From positions 1 through 13,110 of the forward strand of contig JAJYEB010000015.1 of assembly GCA_021790375.1 (NCBI GenBank): DNA of 13,110 nt, in the 5' to 3' direction. The notes beneath the pieces were generated by a model that worked only from the letters and a program-made list of their open reading frames with translations, made no database searches and was not told where the DNA came from. The DNA comes from Chloroflexota bacterium (GTDB lineage: Bacteria; Chloroflexota; Limnocylindria; Limnocylindrales; CSP1-4). The stretch's first letter is position 1. Each line of letters opens with the position of its first letter. Both the position numbers and the translations under genes were made by a program. This document shows positions 6,930 to 13,110 of the stretch, piece by piece.

Positions 6930-7856
6930 TCAGGCCCCCGGCCCCGGGGCCGCCAGCAGCGCACGGACCTGCTGGCCCCGGATCGCACTCACGTCCTCCT
7001 CGTACTTGAGCAGGACGCCGAGCGTGTCGTCCACGAGCGCTGGATCGAGGTCCACCGCGCCAAGCGCGAGCAGGGCGGCGGCCCAGTCGAGCGTCTCCGC
7101 CACCCCCGGGACCTTGGTCAGGTCGGCGGCGCGCAGCCCGTGCACGAACGCGACCACGGCGCGCGCCAGCCGCTCCGGCACGCCGGGCACCCGCGCCCGC
7201 ACGATCTCGAACTCCCGTTCGGGCGTGGGGTAGTCGATCCAGTGGTAGAAGCAGCGCCGCTTCAGCGCGTCGTGCACCTCGCGCGTGCGGTTCGAGGTGA
7301 TCACCACGCGCGGCGGCCGCTCGGCGCGGATCGTGCCGACCTCGGGCACGGTGACCTGGAAGTCGGAGAGGATCTCGAGCAGGTATGCCTCGAACTCCTC
7401 GTCCGCCCGGTCGATCTCGTCGATCAGCAGCACCGGCGGCGCGCCGTCGTGCGACTCGAGCGCCTGCAGCAGAGGGCGGCGGATCAGGAACGCCGGCCCG
7501 AAGATGTCGTGCACGCTGGCCACACCCGCGTGGCCGCGCGCCTCGAGCAAGCGGATCTCCACCATCTGCCGCGCGTAGTCCCACTCGTAGACGGCCGTGG
7601 TGACGTCCAGCCCCTCGTAGCACTGCAGCCGGATCAGGCGCGTGCCGAGCACGTCGGCCAGGACCTTCGCCAGCTCCGTCTTGCCGACGCCCGCCTCACC
7701 CTCCAGGAGCAGCGGGCGACCCAGCTCGAGGGAGAGGAAGACGGTGGTGGCAAGCGAGCGGTCGCACAGGTAATCGCGGGCGCGGAGCGCGTCGCTGATC
7801 GCCTGGATGGACAGCTGCGCCTCGCGAGCCTGACCCTGGGACGCCGGATCGCTCAC
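6930..7856 (-). CDS. coxD: CoxD, MoxR-type AAA+ ATPase for CODH maturation
   Basis: AAA+ chaperone-like ATPase of the MoxR/CoxD group; CoxD is known to be needed to install S and Cu at the CODH active site, acting with the VWA protein encoded next to it. It is 308 residues. Walker A GEAGVGKT is at 53-60, Walker B LLIDEID at 143-149, sensor 1 TSN at 187-189, and an Arg-rich DALKRRC follows at 197-202. The MoxR-style LQCYEGLD is at 77-84. The start is GTG at 7856. No Shine-Dalgarno is visible, but a TAGCAT -10-like box ends 6 nt upstream, so a leaderless transcript is possible; alternatively it is translated from an operon mRNA. It lies 71 bp after the molybdopterin-binding gene. Confidence 0.94.
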   Translation of the reverse strand: MSDPASQGQAREAQLSIQAISDALRARDYLCDRSLATTVFLSLELGRPLLLEGEAGVGKTELAKVLADVLGTRLIRLQCYEGLDVTTAVYEWDYARQMVEIRLLEARGHAGVASVHDIFGPAFLIRRPLLQALESHDGAPPVLLIDEIDRADEEFEAYLLEILSDFQVTVPEVGTIRAERPPRVVITSNRTREVHDALKRRCFYHWIDYPTPEREFEIVRARVPGVPERLARAVVAFVHGLRAADLTKVPGVAETLDWAAALLALGAVDLDPALVDDTLGVLLKYEEDVSAIRGQQVRALLAAPGPGA

Positions 7857-7862
7857 GGCGGG

Positions 7863-7868
7863 ATGCTA
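7863..7868 (-). promoter_or_regulatory. Possible -10 box for a leaderless coxD transcript
   Basis: TAGCAT on the minus strand fits TANNNT and ends 6 nt before the GTG start of coxD, the distance at which transcription would begin at the start codon. The coxD start lacks a Shine-Dalgarno sequence, which agrees with leaderless initiation. No convincing -35 box is present 17 nt upstream, so this is tentative. Confidence 0.3.
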
Positions 7869-7893
7869 CACCGAGCCGGGGCCCGGCCCGCCT

Positions 7894-7914
7894 CCGGCCC
7901 GGTTGCCGGGCCGG
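7894..7914 (-). terminator. GC-rich hairpin after the molybdopterin-binding gene
   Basis: Nine-bp perfect stem (7894-7902 with 7906-7914) and a 3-nt loop, beginning 13 nt after the stop codon at 7928. A second perfect inverted repeat, GCCGGGG-CCCGGC, lies at 7875-7887. There is no T-tract after it on the minus strand, so it would be at best an attenuating or L-shaped terminator, or an mRNA processing/stability element between two parts of the operon. Confidence 0.4.
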
Positions 7915-7927
7915 GCCGGTCGGCGGC

Positions 7928-9022
7928 TCAGCTCGCCCCTGCCTGCCCCTCCGGAGCGTCGAGCGCCTGCGCATACGCCGGGAAGCGGAACCGCATCTCC
8001 CTGACCAGCACGCCGCCGTGGCCCAGCGATGCCACCATCCGCGCGCTCGCGCGTTCCCCCGTCAGCAGCCGCGGGAGCAGCAGGTCGGCGGCCGTCGCCT
8101 TCGAGTACGCCCCACACGTCGGGAGCCCCAGCAGGTCGGTCGCACCGACGCGCGCCAGCCAGGTCATCGATCCGGGGTGCGCGGGAACCCCGTGCCGCAC
8201 GATGCGCCCGCCGAGCCGGGCGATGGCCTCGAAGAACGGGTCCGCCGGGTCGGTCGAGGCCGCGCCCGCTGTCAGGATCACGTCCACGCGGCGGGAACCC
8301 CTGGCCAGCGGCCGCAGCGCCGCCTCGACGGCGTCCGCGTCGTCCGCCACGTACTCGATGCCCTCCAGGCGGGAGCCCAGCGACCCGACGCGGCCGGCGA
8401 TCCCGCGCTCGAACCGCCCGCGGGCCGGCGCGCGGACCGATTCCTTGACCACGACCGCCACGCGGCGACGGACGAACGGCGCGACCCGGACCAGCGGCCC
8501 GCTGCGCTCCACCAGCCGGAGGCCGCGGCCGAGCACGTCCCGGCTGACCGCGTGCGGGCCGATCTTGACGCTCGCGACCAGGTCGCCGGCCCGGACCACC
8601 TGGCCGTCGTACAGCGTGAAGACCTCCAGCGGGTCCACCCGGTCCAGCCGCTCCAGGGCCGCGGTACGGACGTGGAGCACCCCGTCCCCGGACGCCAGCA
8701 GGTCCACCCGGCTCTCGGCCGGACCGCGCAGCTGCACGCCGGTCCCGGCGACGGCGCGTGCCAGGAGCGTGGCGGCCTCGTCCTCGTGCACGTCGTCGGG
8801 ATCCAGGACGAGCACGACGAAGCCCGGCGCGGCACCCGGCTGCCTCCCCCGGACACCCAGGTCGGCCCCGGTGGCCGGGTCGGCGATCCGCGCGACATCG
8901 GATTCCGACAGGCGACGACCCTTCGACCAGCGCTCGCCCGCCACGATCACGTCGCGGGTCAGCACGGCGCCCACGGCCTCCGCGGCCACCGGCGATCCGG
9001 GGACGATCCGGAGAGGCCTCAC
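7928..9022 (-). CDS. MoeA-like molybdopterin-binding protein of the cox cluster
   Basis: Predicted 364-residue molybdopterin-binding protein. The N-terminal half resembles the leading part of MoeA-type proteins (VLTRDVIVAGERWSKG at 20-35 followed by GRRLSESDVARI at 36-47). The C-terminal half is a MoCF-type cofactor-binding domain: DVILTAGAASTDPADPF at 247-263 fits the Gly-rich loop and Asp of that fold, and HGVPAHPGSM (277-286) with LGLPTCGAYSKAT (298-310) replaces the LPGNPVS loop of MoeA. It probably handles molybdate insertion or cofactor transfer for CODH; the exact reaction is inference. The GTG at 9022 is chosen because it starts just before the conserved part (VRPLRIVPG) and does not overlap the upstream gene; the only nearby ribosome-binding stretch is GGGCGG. 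It lies 37 bp after the GlsB-type gene and 71 bp before coxD. Confidence 0.8.
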   Translation of the reverse strand: MRPLRIVPGSPVAAEAVGAVLTRDVIVAGERWSKGRRLSESDVARIADPATGADLGVRGRQPGAAPGFVVLVLDPDDVHEDEAATLLARAVAGTGVQLRGPAESRVDLLASGDGVLHVRTAALERLDRVDPLEVFTLYDGQVVRAGDLVASVKIGPHAVSRDVLGRGLRLVERSGPLVRVAPFVRRRVAVVVKESVRAPARGRFERGIAGRVGSLGSRLEGIEYVADDADAVEAALRPLARGSRRVDVILTAGAASTDPADPFFEAIARLGGRIVRHGVPAHPGSMTWLARVGATDLLGLPTCGAYSKATAADLLLPRLLTGERASARMVASLGHGGVLVREMRFRFPAYAQALDAPEGQAGAS

Positions 9023-9059
9023 GTGCGCGACACGCCGCCCGGGCGCGGGCTTGCGCCGC

Positions 9060-9329
9060 TCAGCGCCGCTCCTCGTGTGGCGCCAGCGCCTCGAGCACGA
9101 GACGGACGACCACGGCACCCACGAGCGCGACCACCACCGCGCCAAGGAAGCCGCGGGGATCCCCGAAGGCGAGCTGCCGTCCGAGCCACCCGCCGACGAT
9201 CCCGCCCAGCACGCCGACCAGGATGTTGGCGAGGCATCCACGGGCGGCTCGCCCCGGCACCAGCATCGCCGACAGCCCGCCGGCGATGAAGCCGACGACG
9301 ATCCATCCGACCAGGTCCATGTCCAGCAT
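9060..9329 (-). CDS. GlsB/YeaQ/YmgE-family small membrane protein
   Basis: An 89-residue transglycosylase-associated (YeaQ/YmgE/GlsB) stress-type membrane protein. Three hydrophobic Gly/Val/Ala-rich segments are visible at about 5-24, 33-50 and 60-79. The family pattern GWIVVGFIAGGLSAMLVPGR (8-27) and GCLANILVGVLGGIVGGWLG (31-50) is clear. The molecular role of the family is poorly defined; it is linked to general and envelope stress in other bacteria. ATG at 9329 has GGAGGG 6 nt upstream (9336-9341), which decides it over the ATG at codon 4. It is divergent from the ABC ATPase gene and is the first minus-strand gene ahead of the cox maturation genes; co-transcription with them is possible but may be incidental. 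Confidence 0.88.
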   Translation of the reverse strand: MLDMDLVGWIVVGFIAGGLSAMLVPGRAARGCLANILVGVLGGIVGGWLGRQLAFGDPRGFLGAVVVALVGAVVVRLVLEALAPHEERR

Positions 9330-9348
9330 GCGCGACCCTCCGCCGGGC

Positions 9349-9377
9349 AGTGTATCGGCGCCGGAGGCGGGGTGGAA
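9349..9377 (-). promoter_or_regulatory. Predicted promoter of the GlsB-type gene
   Basis: TACACT (9354-9349) resembles a -10 box and is placed to give a leader of about a dozen nucleotides that includes the GGAGGG ribosome-binding site. A TTCCAC at 9377-9372, exactly 17 nt upstream, is a weak -35 match. It is back to back with the predicted ATPase promoter. Confidence 0.4.
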
Positions 9378-9390
9378 CGCTGGAAGCGCG

Positions 9391-9399
9391 TGGTACGAT
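9391..9399 (+). promoter_or_regulatory. Predicted extended -10 promoter of the ABC ATPase gene
   Basis: TGGTACGAT matches the extended -10 pattern TGN-TANNNT. No good -35 is present at 17 nt, as is common for extended -10 promoters. Transcription would start near 9406, giving about 48 nt before the ATPase ATG and placing the +1 at or next to an ATG at 9407. Confidence 0.4.
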
Positions 9400-9406
9400 C
9401 CGGCCG

Positions 9407-9466
9407 ATGACCCCCCGGGTCCTGCACGGCAGCGTGACGATGAGGTTGCGTCAATGGCAACGGTGA
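9407..9466 (+). CDS. Possible 19-codon upstream ORF overlapping the ATPase start
   Basis: Short ORF MTPRVLHGSVTMRLRQWQR starting 7 nt after the predicted -10 box, so it could be read from a leaderless transcript. Its stop codon at 9464-9466 lies just inside the ATPase gene, overlapping its first codons in another frame, an arrangement seen in translational coupling. No homology is recognised and the coding signal is too short to judge; it may be fortuitous. Confidence 0.22.
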   Translation: MTPRVLHGSVTMRLRQWQR

Positions 9467-10566
9467 CGTTCGACCACGTTTGGAAGCGCTACGGCGACGT
9501 CGTCGCCGTGAGCGACCTGGTGCTGGACATCCGCGACGAGGAGTTCCTGGTCCTGGTCGGACCTTCCGGCTGCGGCAAGACCACCAGCCTGCGCATGATC
9601 GCCGGGCTCGAGGAGGTTTCCGAGGGGACCCTGCGGATCGGCGAGCGCGTGGTGAACGACCTGGCGCCCAAGGACCGCGACGTGGCCATGGTGTTCCAGA
9701 GCTACGCGTTGTATCCCCACATGAGCGTCCGGGACAACCTCTCCTTCGGGCTGAAGCTGCGCAAGGTGCCCAAGCCGGAGATCGAGCGCCGCGTGCAGGA
9801 GGCGGCCAAGATCCTGGACCTCGGCACGCTGCTCGACCGCAAGCCCAAGCAGCTCTCCGGCGGCCAGCGCCAGCGCGTCGCGCTGGGGCGCGCCATCGTG
9901 CGCGAGCCCGCGGTCTTCCTCATGGACGAGCCGCTCTCGAACCTCGACGCGAAGCTGCGCGCCCAGACGCGCGCCCAGATCCTTCGCCTCCACCAGCGCC
10001 TGGCCACCACGTTCGTGTACGTGACCCACGACCAGATCGAGGCCATGACCATGGGCAGCCGGATCGCCGTGATGAGCGCCGGGCTGCTCCAGCAGGTGGG
10101 CGCCCCCCAGGAGCTCTACGACCACCCGATCAACAAGTTCGTGGCGGGGTTCATCGGGTCGCCGGCCATGAACTTCGTCGAGATGACCGCCACCCGCCGC
10201 GACGGGAACGTCCAGCTCACCAACGGCACCTTCACGTTCCCGGTGCCCGACCGTCTGAAGGATTCGGTGGCGGCGGTCGCGGGCGACAAGATCACGGCGG
10301 GGATCCGCCCCGAGCATCTCGAGCTCGGCGACGCCAAGCCCGGCGACGCGACGCTGCGCGCCACCGCCGACGTGGTCGAGTACCTCGGCGACGAGGAGCA
10401 GATCCACCTGACGGCCGGCGGGCAGGAGATCATCGCGCTGATCAGTTCGTCGGCGCGGGTGCGCCCGGGCGACGTGCTCGACCTGCGGGTCTCGATGGAC
10501 CGGGTCCACCTCTTCGACGACGCGAGCGGCCTCTCGCTGACCAGCCGCCAGCTGGCCGCCGCGTAG
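9454..10566 (+). CDS. ugpC: Carbohydrate ABC transporter ATP-binding protein (UgpC/MsmK/MalK family)
   Basis: Cytoplasmic ATPase subunit that powers a binding-protein-dependent uptake transporter of the CUT1 sugar type. It is 370 residues, the usual length. Walker A GPSGCGKT is at 36-43, the Q-loop glutamine at Q82 (FQSYALYPHM), the ABC signature LSGGQ at 134-138, Walker B VFLMDEP at 154-160 with D-loop SNLDAKLR (162-169), and the switch histidine H192. The C-terminal regulatory (TOBE/MalK-like) domain from about 240 includes AGIRPEHLEL. ATG at 9454 has GAGG 8 nt upstream (9442-9445). No permease or solute-binding gene is adjacent, so it may be a shared ATPase serving several sugar transporters, as MsmK and MsiK do elsewhere. 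Substrate cannot be read from the sequence; the symbol denotes the family. Its last codons (AAA-stop) fall in a tandem repeat. Confidence 0.93.
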   Translation: MATVTFDHVWKRYGDVVAVSDLVLDIRDEEFLVLVGPSGCGKTTSLRMIAGLEEVSEGTLRIGERVVNDLAPKDRDVAMVFQSYALYPHMSVRDNLSFGLKLRKVPKPEIERRVQEAAKILDLGTLLDRKPKQLSGGQRQRVALGRAIVREPAVFLMDEPLSNLDAKLRAQTRAQILRLHQRLATTFVYVTHDQIEAMTMGSRIAVMSAGLLQQVGAPQELYDHPINKFVAGFIGSPAMNFVEMTATRRDGNVQLTNGTFTFPVPDRLKDSVAAVAGDKITAGIRPEHLELGDAKPGDATLRATADVVEYLGDEEQIHLTAGGQEIIALISSSARVRPGDVLDLRVSMDRVHLFDDASGLSLTSRQLAAA

Positions 10567-10649
10567 CCGGCTGGCCGCCGCACAGGCAGTTCGCCGCCGC
10601 GCAGGCAGTTCGCCGCCCCACAGTCGGCTCGCCGCCGCGCAGGGGCGTC
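10555..10649. repeat. 19-bp tandem repeat, five imperfect copies
   Basis: Units start at 10555, 10574, 10593, 10612 and 10631, exactly 19 bp apart, each opening with GCCGCC. The clearest pair (second and third) differ at one base: GCCGCCGCACAGGCAGTTC and GCCGCCGCGCAGGCAGTTC. The first unit overlaps the last three codons and the stop of the ATPase gene, and the array ends 4 bp before the galT stop, so it fills the whole convergent intergenic gap. The period is not a multiple of three, so it is not coding. Confidence 0.85.
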
Positions 10650-10653
10650 GTCC

Positions 10654-11775
10654 TCAGCGCGAGCGGGGCCGCGTTTCCCGGCGCCCGGCCGACGCGCCGA
10701 CCGCACGCAGCCGTGCCGCCGCGTCCTCCGCGGTCAGGTCGCGCTGCGTCTCTGCCAGCATCTCGTATCCGACCATGAACTTGCGCACCGTCGCGGATCG
10801 GAGCAGCGGCGGGTAGAAGTGCGCGTGCAGCTGCCAGTGGTCGTGGGTCGCCGCATCGAACGGCGCCTGGTGCCACCCCATCGAGTACGGGAACGGAACG
10901 CCGAAGAGGCCGTCGTACCGGCCCAGCAGGTCGATCAGCACGTGGGCCAGCCTGTCGCGCTGGCCGTCATCCAGTTCCGTCAGCCGCCCCACGGGCCGCT
11001 TCGGGATCACCAGCGTCTCGAACGGCCACACCGCCCAGAACGGCACGAGCACGAGCCAGTCGTCGTCCTCCTCCACCACGCGCGGCCCGCCGTGCTCCTG
11101 TGACGCGTACTCGAGCAGCAGGCGCGATCCGTGCGCGTCATGCCACGCCCGCTGCGCCATGTCCTCGCGCGCGGCCTCGACCGGGAGCGCCGTTCCGGCC
11201 CAGATCTGCCCGTGGGGATGCGGGTTCGACGCGCCCATGGTCTCGCCGCGGTTCTCGAATACCTGCACCCAGCGGTACTCGGCACCCAGCTCGGCGGTCT
11301 GGGCCGCCCACACGTCCACGATCCGGCGCAGCTCCTCCCGGCTCATCCGCGCCATCGTCAGGTCGTGCCTGGGCGAGAAGCAGACCACGCGGCACGTGCC
11401 CGGCTCCCCCTCCGCCACCAGGAGGCCCCGCTCGACGCGCTCCGGTGAGACGTCGGGGCGCAGGGCGGCGAAGTCGTTGGTGAACACGAACGTCCCGTCG
11501 TAGGCGGGGTTCCGCTGGCCGCCGGCGCGCGCGTTGCCCGGACACAGGTAGCAGGCGGGGTCGTAGGCGGGCAGGTGCTCCGGCGGGGGTGTCTCCTCGC
11601 GGCCCTGCCAGGGCCTCCGGGTGCGCTCGGGTGACACCAGCACCCACTCGTCCAGGAGCGGGTTGTACCGCCGATGGGGTTGCGCGAAGATCGTCGGCAC
11701 GCTCGGGTCGCGAGGCTGCGCCGTCCCGGTGGCGCGAGATGGGTCCGCTCCGGCCCGGGCCCGCGTCCCGCTCAT
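10654..11775 (-). CDS. galT: Galactose-1-phosphate uridylyltransferase GalT
   Basis: Leloir-pathway enzyme: UDP-glucose + galactose-1-phosphate to glucose-1-phosphate + UDP-galactose, through a uridylylated histidine. It is 373 residues against about 348 for the E. coli enzyme, the excess being a non-conserved N-terminal tail of about 25. RRYNPLLDEWVLVSPERTRRPWQG begins at 35. CYLC at 75-78 corresponds to the zinc cysteines, and ENRGETMGASNPHPHGQIW at 174-192 holds the nucleophile H188. E204, H302, H317 and H319 correspond to the second metal site, and HWQLHAHFYPPLLRSATV (313-330) is near-identical to the enterobacterial form. ATG at 11775 is supported by TGAGGGGAT upstream, which overlaps the stop of the preceding gene; the GTG at codon 26 is an alternative. 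Convergent with the ATPase gene. Confidence 0.96.
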   Translation of the reverse strand: MSGTRARAGADPSRATGTAQPRDPSVPTIFAQPHRRYNPLLDEWVLVSPERTRRPWQGREETPPPEHLPAYDPACYLCPGNARAGGQRNPAYDGTFVFTNDFAALRPDVSPERVERGLLVAEGEPGTCRVVCFSPRHDLTMARMSREELRRIVDVWAAQTAELGAEYRWVQVFENRGETMGASNPHPHGQIWAGTALPVEAAREDMAQRAWHDAHGSRLLLEYASQEHGGPRVVEEDDDWLVLVPFWAVWPFETLVIPKRPVGRLTELDDGQRDRLAHVLIDLLGRYDGLFGVPFPYSMGWHQAPFDAATHDHWQLHAHFYPPLLRSATVRKFMVGYEMLAETQRDLTAEDAAARLRAVGASAGRRETRPRSR

Positions 11776-11788
11776 CCGGCCGATCCCC

Positions 11789-12145
11789 TCAGCCGGCCAG
11801 CGGCCCGTCGCCGCCCGGCGCAGGCCGAGGGTGACGCGCCCCGATCACGGCCCGCTGCGCCAGCGCCGCCACCAGCGCGAACAATGTGGCAAACCCCAGG
11901 TCCGAGAAGAGGTGCACCTCGAACCCGAAGAGCGGCACGGCGGGCCCGAACCCGATCCGCAGCCAGTGGCCCAGCGTGCCGAGCGACGCGATCGCGGCCA
12001 GTACCGGTACGATCACGACCGCCCAGCGCCGCGGGCCCACCAGCCAGCCGATCGCGGATCCGATGAGCGTCCCGGCGGCCATGAAGGTCGCCAGGACGCC
12101 GTAGGCGTTCAGCGGCATGGGACGTGCGCCATGCGGACCCGGCAC
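11789..12145 (-). CDS. Small three-helix membrane protein of unknown function
   Basis: Not recognised as a named family. The 118-residue product has three hydrophobic segments at about 15-36, 41-61 and 80-101, a positively charged GPRR turn after the first, and a short polar Pro/Gly-rich C-terminus. The GTG at 12145 is used because GGAGGG lies 10 nt upstream; an ATG at 12118 (nine codons in) has no Shine-Dalgarno but would also keep all three helices. It begins 46 nt after the rpoD stop, and its own stop is 13 nt before the galT start and overlaps the galT ribosome-binding site, so rpoD, this gene and galT may be co-transcribed. The hydrophobic pattern and continuous reading frame support a real gene; function is unknown. 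Confidence 0.7.
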   Translation of the reverse strand: MPGPHGARPMPLNAYGVLATFMAAGTLIGSAIGWLVGPRRWAVVIVPVLAAIASLGTLGHWLRIGFGPAVPLFGFEVHLFSDLGFATLFALVAALAQRAVIGARHPRPAPGGDGPLAG

Positions 12146-12167
12146 ACGGTGCGTGCCCTCCGGTCCG
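12134..12167 (-). other. Two-part stem-loop around the start of the small membrane protein gene
   Basis: On the minus strand the outer stem CGGACC/GGTCCG (12162-12167 with 12134-12139) and inner stem GGCAC/GTGCC (12153-12157 with 12141-12145) enclose a 7-nt loop, with GGAG bulged on one side and a single G on the other. The Shine-Dalgarno GGAGGG and the GTG start both lie within it. It starts 24 nt after the rpoD stop. It could be an attenuator or weak terminator after rpoD, or a structure that limits translation of the next gene. Confidence 0.4.
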
Positions 12168-12191
12168 GGCGCGAGTTGCGCATCATCCGGC

Positions 12192-13110
<919 letters not shown>

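Noticed and set aside
9023..9460. Extension of the MoeA-like protein to an ATG at 9460
   Set aside because: It would run across the whole GlsB-type gene and the divergent promoter region and encodes low-complexity sequence; the family-like part begins at GTG 9022.

Overview
The window is a very GC-rich bacterial chromosome segment, densely packed and almost entirely coding, with no gene-free stretch longer than about 200 bases. The best clue to the host is the primary sigma factor at the right edge. Its C-terminus ends in the KALRKLRHPSRSRKLKDYLE style rather than the actinobacterial KTMSKLRHPSRSQ style. Together with the high GC, frequent GTG starts and a form I CO dehydrogenase, this points to a high-GC Chloroflexota-like lineage. 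That placement is inference; a phylogeny of rpoD or coxL would settle it.

Positions 1-9329 (all minus strand) form an aerobic carbon monoxide dehydrogenase (CODH) locus. In transcription order it runs: a small GlsB/YeaQ-type membrane protein (9060-9329), a MoeA-like molybdopterin-binding protein (7928-9022), coxD MoxR-type ATPase (6930-7856), coxE VWA protein (5542-6924), an XdhC/CoxF maturation factor (4310-5545), a MocA-type molybdenum cofactor cytidylyltransferase (3631-4308), then the structural genes coxM (FAD subunit), coxS (2Fe-2S subunit) and coxL (Mo subunit, cut by the window's left edge). CoxL carries the form I signature AYRCSFR with the active-site cysteine, so this is a genuine CO-oxidising type. 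The coxD-E-F-mocA genes are tightly coupled (gaps of 5 nt, a 4-nt ATGA overlap, 1 nt). The coxMSL block is set apart by a 193-bp gap that contains a good sigma-70 type promoter overlapping the mocA stop codon, a 12-bp palindrome and two hairpins ahead of a strong Shine-Dalgarno sequence.

Positions 9330-9453 are a divergent promoter region between the cox-side minus genes and a plus-strand ABC-transporter ATPase of the UgpC/MsmK/MalK type (9454-10566), which has no permease or binding-protein partner in view. A possible leaderless 19-codon upstream ORF overlaps its start.

Positions 10555-10649 hold five imperfect copies of a 19-bp tandem repeat that fill the convergent gap between the ATPase gene and galT. 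The right end (minus strand) carries galT (Leloir pathway), a small three-helix membrane protein and the 5'-truncated rpoD/sigA gene, in the order rpoD - membrane protein - galT.

The coherent biological unit is the CODH system: MocA makes the cytosine dinucleotide form of the Mo cofactor, XdhC/CoxF and CoxD/CoxE are the cofactor-insertion and active-site maturation machinery, and CoxMSL is the enzyme that feeds CO-derived electrons to respiration.
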